64,000 bases of DNA from Oreohelix idahoensis (Eukaryota; Mollusca; Gastropoda; Stylommatophora; Oreohelicidae), in NCBI GenBank assembly GCA_024509875.1, contig JAMPIV010000279.1:1-64000 (forward strand), read 5' to 3'. Below are positions 31,328 through 42,465 of the stretch, piece after piece; position 1 is the stretch's first letter; each line of letters starts with the position of its first letter. The notes beneath the pieces were generated by a model. That model was not told where the DNA came from, made no database searches, and worked only from the letters and a program-made list of their open reading frames with translations. The translations under genes were made by a program, and so were the position numbers.

Positions 31328-33387
31328 GAATATGAACTTAAAAATCGCGAATTAGCTCTAGTTTTCAAAATCCGGAAATGGGGGGGTGGGGGGGGTCAGT
31401 AGGCTAGTGGCTTCACCTCCCCAACGCGAATGACCCAGTCCTTCTCTTTTCTATAGCTCTGGAGCGGGATTCCCCACGAGACGGATAGCCTTGAGCACCA
31501 ATTGGATGACGCAATCTGTAGCAGTCATTGCAACCACATTTCCTCCTTGTCATCATTTGTGTTGTGGATTCTGACGTGTCGTTCAAGATGCCTCGTGAAT
31601 GTGTGAACAGTGCGGATTATTTTTGCTATCTTTGCGGACAAATAACTTTGCTATCACAAAGGCGACATATTACATCGATGATAAAGAAAGCTTACAGCCT
31701 TTCTTTACGTTGTGAGATCGGTGACCAGGACCGGTATTGGGCCCCACACATATGTTGTCAATCCTGTGCAACGAATCTACGCTGCTGGTTGAACCGAAAA
31801 GGACGATCGATGCGTTTTGCAGTTCCAATGGTGTGGAGGGAACCGACAAACCATCTAAATGATTGTTACTTTTGCATGACTCCTCCAATTGGACATGGTA
31901 TTTCTAAGAAGAAAAAGCGGCCTGTGACCTATCCGAATATTCCCTCTGCTATGCGGCCAGTGCCTCACGGGGAAGGACTTCCTGTTCCGGAACCACCAGA
32001 ATCTTATACTCTGGATGATGAAGAAGATAATAAGGCCAGTGGACATCCGTCACCTGTGAAAGCATCTACATCAAGAGATCCTGATTTCGTGACTATTGAA
32101 GAGTCTGTACAGCCACATAAAATTACCCAGAGTGAATTGAATGATCTAGTGAGAGATCTGGAATTGCCTAAAAAATAAAGCAGAGCTGTTGGGGTTTACA
32201 CTGCAGCAATGGAATCTTCTAGAAGAGAATGTGCATGAGTCTGTGTTTCGTGCTCGGCAAAAAGATCTGCTTCCATATTTCAAAATGACAGATAACCTCA
32301 TTGCTTGCGTTTATATAGTGGGTATGATGGCAGCACTACACATCAACTACAAAGACGACGATTGAAGGCTGTTCATTGATTCGTCCAAGTTGAGCTTAAA
32401 AGCTGTGCTGCTCCATAATGGTAACGTTTTACCAACTGTTCCACTAGGGTATGCATTCCACATGAATTTAACGTACAACAACATGAAACAACTGTTACAC
32501 ACCATCAACTTTGACAAGTATAAGTGGCAGATTTGTGGTGAAGGTCATTGCCATCTTGATGGGGCTACAGCAAGGTTGCACAAAGTTTTGATGTTTCCTC
32601 TGTCTGTGGGACAGCCGTGCCAGGACTTCCTACTACAAGAAAACGGATTGGCCCCAACAACAATCACTTGAACTGGGGAAAAAGAATGTACTTAACGAAC
32701 CACTTGTAGAATCCCACAAGATCTTACTCCCTCCTCTCCACATCAAACTTGGACTAATGAAGAATTGTGTAAAGGCAATGGATCGAAATGGGGTAGGATT
32801 TTTATACCTTCGTGATAAATTTCCAAGACTTAGTGAGGCCAAAATCAGGGAAGGTGTATTTGTCGGTCCACAGATACGTCAGCTCTTCCGATATCAGCGT
32901 TTTGATGATATCCTCACAGGTGATGAAAAGTTAGCTTGGAACGCTTTCCAGCAAGTGGCCACAAACTTTCTAGGAAACAATAAGGCTGACAATTACCAGG
33001 AGCTTGTAGAAACCCTCTTGCAGCGCTACGAGAGACTAGGGTGCAACATGTCTTTGAAATTACACTTTTTACACTCTCATCTGGATTTCTTCCCTGCTAA
33101 CTGCGTGTTGTCAGTGACGAGCATGGGGAACGATTTCATCAGGACATTACTACCATCGAAAAAAGGTACCAAGGGAAATGGAATGCAGCAGTGCTAGCAG
33201 ACTATTGTTGGACCCCTGTGAGAGATGCTCCAGAAACTCATTACAAGCGAGAGGCAAAAGGGCGTCGCTGTGAATCATTTCCGCTATGAGCATTATTATC
33301 ATATGGTATGTATATGCAAATGTGTAAAACTTGTTTTATAGATATTTAAAAAACTAGAGCTAATCTGGTGTTTTAACGGCCATTTTC
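31328..33387 (+). mobile_element. Decayed DNA transposon-like element with inverted ends
   Basis: 31328-31365 and the reverse complement of 33350-33387 match at about 28 of 38 positions, including 15 consecutive bases (attagctctagtttt). They bracket a transposase-like pseudogene. The outer ends and any target duplication are not clear, so the true element may be longer. Confidence 0.62.
31588..33289 (+). pseudogene. Transposase-like protein of a multicopy invertebrate family
   Basis: The frame begins MPRECVNSADYF with a Cys-rich N-terminal module (FCYLCGQ, WAPHICCQSC, CYFCMT) and a Pro-rich PSAMRPVPHGEGLPVPEPPE linker. Later segments hold DSSKLSLKAVLLHNGN, MKNCVKAMDRNGVGFLYLR, LHFLHSHLDFFP and, in another frame, SDEHGERFHQD. 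From memory, these are hallmarks of a protein family present in many copies in arthropod and cnidarian genomes; I do not know an accepted name. At least four breaks: a frameshift at the A run near 32171, TGA at 32365-32367, a damaged stretch near 32610-32690, and a frameshift near 33110. The final frame ends at 33287-33289. Spaced acidic residues would suit an RNase-H-fold nuclease (inference). Confidence 0.72.
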
Positions 33388-33644
33388 ATTAATTAATTAA
33401 GAAAAGGAAAATTGACACATCTGAAGCTTTCAGCATTTTCATTTTGAAAGTATTAACTGCATGCACTATATCAAAGGCACCATGTAGGTGCCGGGGGAGG
33501 GGGGGGGGTGGATCTCCAAAGAGGCAAAGACACAATGAGACTACTGCACTCTCGTACAACGCCACGTAAGAGGTGACAAGCATAAGGATGTGCCTCGCGC
33601 TGGCAACCTGATCATATAAAACAAATTGCTACCGTCTCCCAAGT

Positions 33645-33872
33645 TTTTAACCTCTTTTGAGCACCTTCGGCGGTACGTGTGCCACACTTTGGGAAACACT
33701 GGATTAGGTGAGTGAAGTACAAACTGATTCAATATGATAATTTGTGAGTGTTTGAGTGACAGAGTAACTGCGTGGCCCAGAGAATAAGTGGGTGACTTAA
33801 CAAGAGTAGATTAATATAAGAATTCATTACAGCATAAATCAAACAGTATTGGAGCGAGCAAACTATAAATTA
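33645..33872 (+). repeat. 228-bp direct repeat, copy 2
   Basis: Same orientation and nearly identical to 30516-30743. The two copies bracket 2.9 kb containing a LINE remnant and the transposase-like pseudogene. Confidence 0.93.
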
Positions 33873-36055
33873 TAGGGGAAATAATAAATGAGCACATGCA
33901 TTATTTGGTTTCTTACGAGGGAGACCAACTGCATCGGTATCTCCATGCTCCACAAGGAGCGACAATATAAATTGTGTAATGTATTTGAAAGCGCCTTGGC
34001 CACATTCAGTAACTCTGCGATCTCACGTATCTAGAGACACGTCTGTATTTTGAGCTGCACTTTTTCTAATTTTGATGAAGTAAGGGACGCACTTTTCTGT
34101 ACAAGAATAAACCAGTTGGGCGGGTATGCATAATCTAGACGTGAGAAGCGATCACGAAGCTTAAAAACTACAACTTTGACATAAACACACAATCTAGTCA
34201 GAGACAGATAAGCTTGCCGGTACAAATAATAGGAAGACATATTTCAACTGTCACCGCTTCTGTGAGGTATTTAAGCTTTCTTTCTGTTGCCGCAGGGTCT
34301 CCAGTCAGTTTTTAACTCCGCGACCGCTGCATGAATAGCCGGGGACTATTGCACGTGCTAAAAGAGTCTTATAGGGCACTTTGTTCGATGTCAGAGATCA
34401 AAATTGAAGTTTTATTTTCATTTGTCAGCGGCCCTCATTCTTCCATCGGAAAAGATGGACGGCAATAACCGGGATGCACGAGCTAGGGGAATTAATCCTG
34501 TTTTGTGCGAGTGTTTTTCCTTCTAGCCAAGACTTAATTGGCCTGGCTGAATTCATCCGCGACTCCTACCATCATGCGAGGGCTTTGACCCATTAGTCGT
34601 GAGCGCGGAGACGTCAGGAATTTAATTGGATAAAAGTATTTTAAATGCATCGCCGGGCTATAATCGGTGGGCCGAGGTTTATTCGAGGCCAGCGACTTCC
34701 GCTTCGACTCGGAGCCTTCGATTGTAACGGGGCTCCCGACCGCTTTGAGAAACCAATACATCAAGCAGCAATGTGGAAATATCGTGGTCTCGATTTGTTT
34801 GTGTTCGGCTTGTCTGTGATATTGACTCACTATCGGTCTTAATGAGCGGAAAAGCTTGATTATTCTGGCTACCCGTAATGGTCGACACTGCGGATATCGC
34901 TGGGGAAAATGTAGACCCGAAATTATTTCATAATGGCTCTGCTTCGGGTGTCCAGGATTGATGGAGGAGCTAATGAAATAAATGTCTTGAGGGGGTCACA
35001 GTCCGTGCACATTAAATGATTAGACGAAAGTGGGAGCGAAACATTGTCAGAAACGACGCACGTGCACTGGTATGCTAGAAGCTTCAGAAACAAACATAAA
35101 TGAAGAGAAACTGGACAATAACTGGACATTAGAGTGTGATCAAATCATTTAGTATCCAGAGTTAATTCTGGGTAATAAATATATCGACAGACGTGAGGAG
35201 GGGGTGGGGGGGGGGGAGAACTGAGAATCTGCAACCAGTGTGGCGCGGCAGTCCAAGTGACGAAAAAAAATATTATATTATTAAAATACAGAGGTCTGCA
35301 AAATTGCTAGCCTGGAAACCCTTTTGGACTATCATTGGTCCTGAAGACAGTCCCTCTTCAATTCTTTGTAGTTCATGTCACGTGGCCAAAATTATCGCCA
35401 AAGGTGAGTAATCGTGGCCAACTCTGCAGTCTGATTTAATGAATGTTTAAAACTGACCTCAGTAAACCATTAATTCTAATTTGTTCTACAATAGTTCATA
35501 ATTAATTCTTGCAGCTCCTACAAAGCTTTTTGCCGGGGTATTTCGGATTAGTAGGGTCCACATGTTTTTATAGAGTGATACTTAAGAACTTTCCTATGTA
35601 CTAGCACAGGTCAAATAACACACACACGAACATACACGAAGGCCGTAATGCTCATCCACCATTGTTTGTTTATTTGGTTTTTTTTTCCTCTGGAGTTCTT
35701 GAAACCTGCTACTTCCATTTATTGATCATTTTTTTTTTTTAATTTTATTTATTTTATGTTTTTGTTCGTCTGTCCATGACGAAGGTCTTGTGGTCGCAGC
35801 GCAAGCAATTTTGTTTTCTTCGTGTTGGTCCTAGTAAGACGCATGACCTATTTTCGTTAACTCCGCTGTTTGTCCTCCATATTTACGGGTTCTGGCGTGT
35901 GAACAGGAAGGTTATTTATCGCACATTTTGAGATACTTAGTTGGTGCTTTCCCTAACTCATTGATTTCTTGCAGCGAAGCCGTGACGACGCCTAGATGAA
36001 CTTAATTTGAACTGTAAGATGATTAATTATGGCACATATTGTGTTAATGGTAATG
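33873..36055. other. Unassigned sequence
   Basis: About 2.2 kb with only short frames (under 100 codons), a G-rich run near 35200 and T runs near 35720. I see no exon, RNA gene or recognised repeat. Confidence 0.4.
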
Positions 36056-36057
36056 TA

Positions 36058-36488
36058 CAGTTGACATTCAAAAATCCGGCAACCTCCGGACCGGAGGAGT
36101 GCCGGATTGTTAAAAATGCCGGATTTTTTATGGTTATATATGCTGTATGTATTTAACAGAAAATGACTACCTGTACAGTCCTTTAAAGAAAAAAAATTAA
36201 AAACTAAATGCGATCGACAACGCACGATGTTTACGTTTTACACCACTTCTTTTATTTGCTGAATCCATAATGGGGCTATTACAGCAGCAAATAAATGATA
36301 AAATGAGAAGGAATGAGCAGGAATGCCTGTTAACACGTGCAAGCAAGACCCAACAGCTGCATCAAAACATAAACGGCTCCAGAAAACTGGTGCGCCAACG
36401 CGGTAAATTAAAAAAATGCGCTCCGAAATCCATGCCGGAAATCTGAAGGAACCGGATTATCGATGGCCGGATTTTTGAATGTTAACTG
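36058..36488. mobile_element. Tigger/pogo-like MITE
   Basis: The ends are inverted: CAGTTGACATTCAAAAATCC at the left and the reverse complement of ggatttttgaatgttaactg at the right, one mismatch over 20. TA lies on both sides (36056-36057 and 36489-36490), the target duplication of Tc1/mariner-pogo elements. At 431 bp with no transposase frame, it is non-autonomous. Confidence 0.88.
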
Positions 36489-36639
36489 TAGAAGAATGGT
36501 GGGTGTGGTACTCGATAGATAACTGGGTTGTTGGTAGGTTGTCTAGGCTAACATGTGGGTACGGGAATAAGCAAGGATGTCATCGCGTCTATTTTACTTG
36601 AGAATTTACTTCGACATATTGTACTTCAACACATTTTCC

Positions 36640-36925
36640 TTTATCATCATTGTCATTACCATTAAGCTGCCTCATTGAACACAGGTCTTTAACAACCTTA
36701 CACAAGGTCCTCCTGTTCCGTGCCATCAACTCAAGATATCTGCATGTCATTTTTCTCACCAGTTCTCTTCGTCACGTGTTTTTCGTTCTACCCCCAACTC
36801 TTTTTACCCTGGGGATTATCCACGAAGCACTGCTTTGCACTGCTATTGACAGGTTTCTTTAATGTGTGTCCTATCTATCACCTGCTTCTTCTTTTCAAAA
36901 CTTGCCTTTCTTCAATATAATTAGA
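36640..36925 (-). mobile_element. Degraded LINE remnant
   Basis: acaggtttctttaatgtgtg then tcctatctatcac parallels aacagatttcctcaatgtgt then cctatccatcgcc at 61459-61490, so it is the same region of the same LINE family on the minus strand. Frames are broken. Confidence 0.55.
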
Positions 36926-37235
36926 TTTCGTTCATTCGTAACAATAATAATGATAACACTACTAAATATACTGTTATTTATGTCAGTCATCTAGTATCTA
37001 GTCAGTAATAGAAAGCCTCGATTTTCTCACATTAGAAATATGCAGTGTACTGCTTACTAATAATACAAAAAATAAATATAATAACAGTTCAAGAGCGCCG
37101 CAAAAAGTTGCTTCATCCAAGCGGGATCATCAGTTGCGGATTAAGGCATAAGCAACCTAGGTTTTTGCTTATGCCCAACGCATTTAAGGGTTTCTCGAAA
37201 CAATATGATTGTCGATACAACAGGAATTTATTTAA
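36926..37235. other. Unassigned sequence
   Basis: About 300 bases with no supported feature. Its end enters the 26-bp repeat interrupted by the hAT-like element. Confidence 0.4.
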
Positions 37236-37683
37236 CAGGCACCTCGCTAGTTCACGCTTGCCTAGGACAGTGGTTTCCAACCGGTGCGGCACGCCACACT
37301 GGTGCAGCACGAGAGGATGGCATGTGTGTCGGGAAGATTCTAAGACAATCAAGGATTTAGAAACATTTTCAAAAAAAATAATATGATAAAAATAAATATG
37401 AAGGTCATTTTCTTATTTATTTTGTTATATGGGATGTAAGATGGGAAATGTATGTAAAGAAACCCGCAGTATTTTCCAGACCTTCAGATTTTATTTAGTA
37501 ATATTATTTATTTTTTATCAAATAGATTATAAGATTGATAATTTTAAAAAAAATAATTTAAAAATAATGTAAATTATAAATATAGGCACTCCAATACTCG
37601 CTTCGTGGCAAGTAAAAAGTCATCCGCTCAACGCTTTCTAGACATCTCATATTCATATTATAAAGTAGGTGTGTTCCATGTTA

Positions 37684-40600
37684 ACTCCGCCTATGCCGGT
37701 CCCAAGCCCGGATGAAAAAGGAGGAGGGCGGCCTGCATGGAGGCCGTAAGGAGGCAGCCCCTCCACCATGCAAAGGCACAACAGGCCAATCACCTGTTTG
37801 CTTTAAATCACGATTGCGAGCAATACAAGAGAGAAAACTGGACTGATTCTAAAGGCGGCGAACTGGAACGGACCACGGACTACGACTTATGGAACTTGGA
37901 ACACAAGAAGTATAAATGGGAAGAAAGAGGAGCTGGTGGAAGAGATGAGGAAAGCAAAACTAGAAATCCTGGCTATAACGGAAACAAAGAAAAAAGGACA
38001 AGGAGTCATGGATCTCGATGGCAACACGCTGCTCTACAGTGATGTACCCATATCTGAAAGAGCTAAAGGGGGCGTGGGTTGCATTGTGGCCCAAAATCAA
38101 AAAGATAGTATCAAGGGATGGAACTTTGTCTCGGAGCGCATTATGGTTGTAAAACTAAAAGAAAGAGAAACCATAGTCAACCTGGTCATAGTGTATGGGC
38201 CAAATGAGGATGAGAGAGCAGAGGTCAAGGAGGAATTCTTCGAGCTGCTTCAAAGGACAGTGGATGACTGCCTAAATGAAATTATCATGCTCGGAGATTT
38301 TAATGCCAGAGTTGGAAATGACCATGCTAGATGGGGTGGAGTCATCGGAAGATATGGAGAAGATACTCTCAATGACAATGGAAAGCGACTCCTTAGATTT
38401 TGCAGTGAGCAGAATCTGATCATTACAAACACAAAGTTCCCCCATAAGCGCATACATGCATACACTAGATGTGAACCAACAAAGAATGAGAAGTCAGTGA
38501 TCGACTACGCCATTGTTCGGAGAAGCTCATTCAAATATGTCCGAGATGCTAGAGTCTGGAGGGGACCAGAGATTGGAAGTGATCACTACCTGCTAACAAT
38601 CAAAAGAACAATTGAAAGAGTTGCTCAGCCTAGGAACTGCCCAACATCACGCAAGAAACCAAGTAAACGAGCGGGAGAAATGAGCATTAGGACCTACAAG
38701 CTGAGAGAGCCAGAAATTAAGACCAGATATCAGGGGCTTATTGCTGCAGCGGTGAGCAACACAGAAGAACGACCTGATGACTTGGAAACCCTCTGGATTA
38801 AATTCAATGATATCATAAAGACAGCTGCTGCAGAAGCATGCGGTGAAGTCCGACTTGGGAACCAGAGAAAGAGGACACCTTGGTGGACAGAGGAAGTCAA
38901 AGAGAAAATAAGAGAGAAGAAAATGGCATGGAAACAATACTTAGGAGCTAAAAACACAACAGGACAAATGGAAAAATATAGAGAATATGTGACACTCAGA
39001 ACAGAAGCAAAGAACAAAGTGCTAGCAGCAAAACAGAAGTCCTGGGAAGAATTTGGAGAAAAGCTAGAAAAAGATGCACAAGAAAACCAGAAATTGTTCT
39101 ATAAGACCCTAAAGAACATGAGGAAGGAAAAACAATGCCCTCTCAAATTTATAAAGGACAAGCAAGGCAAATTGCTTACTGCCCGGAAGGAAGTAATGGA
39201 AAGATGGAAAGAATATTTCTCAGAACTCCTGGATGGTGAGCATGGTGAAGCATCAGAAATGATAACCACTAGCACAGAAGAGGAAACAAATGGTGATGAA
39301 GATGACATAAAGATGGAAGAACTGAAGGCAGCACTGGAGAAAATCAAGATGGGCAAAGCAGCAGGGCATATTGGTATAACACCAGAAATGGTTAAGTTCA
39401 TGGGAGCATCAGGCGACCTATTACTCTTAAGGGTTTTACAGGCAGCGTGGTACAACAAGACCATACCAAAGGATTGGGAGATTGCCATCATAACAATTTT
39501 CAAAAAGGGTGACAATCGACAGTGTGGAAACCATAGAGACATATCCCTTCTCAGTGTCCCTGGTAAAATCTACTCTAGAATCCTAGAGCAGAGACTCCGA
39601 CGCCTAGCTGAGCCACAATTGGGTGAGATCCAGTGCGGATTCCGAGCAAACCGAAGAACTCAAGACCTAATCTTCACACTCAGACAGCTGAGTGAAAAGG
39701 CCCTTGAGTATAAGAGTGAGATCCATCTTTGTTTCATAGATCTGGAAAAGGCGTTTGACAGGGTCCCCTGGAGCAAACTTTGGGACTGTTTGGCAAGGAA
39801 GAATATTCCAGCACCTCTGATTCATGCTATACAGAGCTTCTACAAGTCTTGCAGAAATTAAGTGAGGACAGCAAACCATAAGTCAGAAGAGTTCAGGACC
39901 ACCACTGGTGTAAGACAAGGTGATATCCTATCACCTTACCTCTTCATACTCCTTGTGGACGATGTCATCAAGGCATTTAAGGAGAGAACAAGAAAGTATT
40001 CAGTGGGGTACTGGAAGATGAGACAGGTCTATATTTCAGAGTTGGCATTTGCTGATAATGTTGCCCTGATTGCTAAATCAGAGGCACTTCTCCAATCCAA
40101 CCTGCAAGTCTGGAAGGAAGAGCTGGAGAAGAGAGGGATGGTCATAAGCAGCTCTAAAACAAAATCCATGGTGATATCACGAGAAGAAAGAAGACATCAG
40201 ATTAAGCTGGTAGAACAGGTCCTGGAGCAGGTCGACCACTTTAAATACCTCGGAGCTATTATAGACCGAAAGGGAGGCATCAAAGAAGAGTTGGCCACTC
40301 GAAAAGCAGCAGCTGGGAGACTTTTTCAGGCCATAAATCGAGGATTCCTCAGCAAGAGAGAGGTTGGTAAGAAAACGAAGATGGCTGTATACCGCTCTAC
40401 CTATGTCCCAGTCTTGACATATGGATGCGAGTCATGGGCAATGACTACAACCCATAAAAGCCAGATCCAAACCTCAGAAATGAGGTATCTGAGGAGGGTG
40501 GTTGAAGTAACAAGAAGAGACATGGTACGCAACCAGACGATACGTCAAGGCCTTAAATCGTACCCCCTGCAGACCCAAGTAGAACAGTCCCAATTAAGAT

Positions 40601-40846
40601 GGTTTGGCCATGTCTGCAGAATGGGAGAAGATCGGCTACCACGACAAGCATGGGAAACAAAGAGCCAAGGATCCAGACCCCGAGGACGACCCAGAGTCCG
40701 CTGGGAGGACAACATTAGATAATATTTGAAGGACCGAGGACTAGAATGGAACCAGGCCAGGAGGAAGACAGCCGATAGGATAGTCTGGCGCTCTCTCTTC
40801 CAAACCTCTACACCTCACGTTAGAAGGGGAACGACTAAATAAGTAA
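37684..40846 (+). mobile_element. Full-length RTE-like LINE
   Basis: A perfect 13-bp target duplication, gtgttccatgtta, lies at 37671-37683 and 40847-40859, giving a 3163-bp element. The 5' untranslated part begins actccgcctatgccggtccc and includes aagcccggatgaaaaaggag; the 3' end is a short aagtaa-type tail. It has one ORF with endonuclease then RT, and sits inside a hAT-like element. Confidence 0.93.
37807..40842 (+). pseudogene. LINE endonuclease-reverse transcriptase, broken
   Basis: A single frame runs from about 37807 to TAA at 40840-40842. The endonuclease (APE-like fold) has GTWNTRSINGKKEELVEE, ILAITETK, IVYGPNEDE, LGDFNARVG and, near its end, GSDHYLL. RT has GFRANRRTQDLIF, IDLEKAFDRVPW, GVRQGDILSPYLF and FADNVALI. 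The C-terminus has LRWFGHVCRMGEDRLP and GRPRVRWED, as in RTE-type proteins. Defects: no ATG ahead of the endonuclease start (first in-frame ATG at 37945), stops at 39859-39861 and 40720-40722, and the catalytic FADD motif reads FADN. The product would nick target DNA and copy the LINE RNA; this copy should be inactive. Confidence 0.92.
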
Positions 40847-40988
40847 GTGTTCCATGTTATGACTAAAGCACTGATCGGGGCTGATTTTTTTGTTTTTCAA
40901 GGTATTTTTTATCAATAAAAAATTCGGTGTGGCGCCAGCAAATTTTCATTCCAAAGTGTGGCCAGAGAAAAACGTTTGGGAACCACTG

Positions 40989-41107
40989 GCCTAGGGCCTC
41001 GCAAGTTCACACTTGCCTAGGGCCTTGGAAGTTCACACTTGCCTAGGGCCTCGCACATTCATGCTTACCTAGGGCCTCGCACATTCACGCTTACCTAGGG
41101 ATTCGCT
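40989..41107. repeat. 26-bp minisatellite, about 4 copies
   Basis: The unit gcctagggcctcgcaagttc plus acactt repeats with substitutions. A further unit lies left of the hAT-like element at about 37236-37267, so the transposon landed inside the array. Confidence 0.9.
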
Positions 41108-41164
41108 CAACCTTAACCTGCTACTGGGGAACACCACTACAGAACGGAGAAGTTAAATTGTATC

Positions 41165-41430
41165 AGGTAAAAAAACATACAAGATAAAGGTAGTCCCATC
41201 ATTGTTCCTGCTAGAGAGGAGTGACGGGATAGAGACTTCACGATACTCGGACCATCTTTGTGAGGTAGGATGACCAATTCCTTTCCTCGCTACGTTTTCC
41301 TAATTCAAGAGCAGAGTCAGGAGCTAACTTACAGCTGAGTAGACAGGAGCTTGGAGCAACCAGGTTTCGATCCACGAACCCGTTAACCGTGCTGCAAGAG
41401 TGAGCCGCTCTAACCACTTTGCCGGTTGGA
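41165..41430 (-). mobile_element. tRNA-derived SINE, minus strand
   Basis: The reverse strand begins ccggcaaagtggttagagcg (A box at 41405-41416) and has B box ggatcgaaacc (41363-41373), tRNA-like spacing. An unrelated body extends to about 41165. I found no convincing target duplication, so the left edge is approximate. Its head differs from the SINE at 23.8 kb, so it is a different family. Confidence 0.7.
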
Positions 41431-42034
41431 CGTTCAAATTATCTCAATAGAACATGCTAAGACTTCTTATTGTTGGATATTATGTGAAAGTTAAGCGTCG
41501 TCACTTCATCTTCCAGTAGTGAAATTGCCGGGAAATCGATCATCATCAGGTGTGCATCAAGGCGGAAGACTATGAATAAAGTTAGCATGAAGGAGAATAC
41601 AACGTTCTTGAATGCCCTCAAGTCCTGAATCAAAAGTCTTGTGCTCGTGGTGTGTCGTGGCCATAGTAACGTGATGTGTTGCTTACTGCACCACTAGTAG
41701 ACACGAGACCGCCGAGGTTGATACAAGGGGGCAAGTATTGTTTAAAATAATGAAAGCTAAGTTAGCTGTGATAAAAATACTTTCTTTAAAAATAACGCCA
41801 AATCTTTACTTTGGCCTTTGAATATTATAGTCGAACACGTTATTTGATTGTTACTAGCAAACGTTTTTCTGTCACGTGTAGTTCTCATAGGTCTCTGAAG
41901 AGACAAGGAATATGACTACTGTATCCTCGGCGACAACTGTTCAAGGCGACTAACATTAGGTTGTACATACGCCTGGTAACTTCATCATGTAAAACAAATT
42001 GTCACAGAAACCACTACATGTGAGTTACAGTGTA
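41431..42034. other. Unassigned sequence
   Basis: About 600 bases. The phrase aaggcgactaacattaggtt followed by acagaaaccact resembles aggcgactaatatgatgttg followed by acagaaaccact at 61779-61850, so it probably contains a diverged interspersed repeat. Confidence 0.45.
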
Positions 42035-42127
42035 TGAAGCCACCACTCCAGCAGGTTCCCGTGCATGAAGCCACCACTCCAGCAGGTTCCCGTGCATTAA
42101 GCCACCACTCCAGCAGGTTCCCGTGCA
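42035..42127. repeat. 31-bp minisatellite, 3 copies
   Basis: Three near-identical units atgaagccaccactccagca plus ggttcccgtgc. Confidence 0.92.
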
Positions 42128-42289
42128 GGAAGCCTCCACCAACATCCACATGCTCTTGCAGCAGTGGTTTTTGTGGCACTTTGCTACACATGATGACGTT
42201 GCATCCCTACGCATAGCCTCATATTAGTCACCTTTTACGACATCCTTGAGGTGCAGTAGCCTCATTATTTCTTCAAAGCGCCCCCACCC

Positions 42290-42375
42290 CTTCCAGGAAC
42301 AACACGTGGCACAGGACAGGATGGTGTGATGTAAATTATTGAAGGCCTGTGCTCGACAGGAGGCTGAAAAATGAT
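42290..42375 (+). mobile_element. Possible degraded LINE tail
   Basis: cacgtggcacaggacaggat then ttgaaggcctgtgctcgaca resembles the end of LINE ORF2 (aromatic-His-Arg-Thr, then EGLCS-like). Very short and broken. Confidence 0.35.
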
Positions 42376-42465
42376 GAAGATAATTATGTAAAGTGAAACC
42401 ACTGTCATCATCTTTTTTTTTACGCTTACCATGGAGCATCACCAACCAAGAACTGCTAACTTGGA

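Larger units (their letters stand above)
37268..40988. mobile_element. Non-autonomous hAT-like element containing a LINE
   Basis: The left end is cagtggtttccaaccggtg and the right end, reversed, is cagtggttcccaaac, typical hAT termini. An 8-bp direct repeat flanks it: gcctagga at 37260-37267 and gcctaggg at 40989-40996. Without the LINE it is about 545 bp with no transposase. The flank is itself a 26-bp tandem repeat containing gcctaggg, so the 8-bp match is weaker evidence than usual. Confidence 0.78.
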
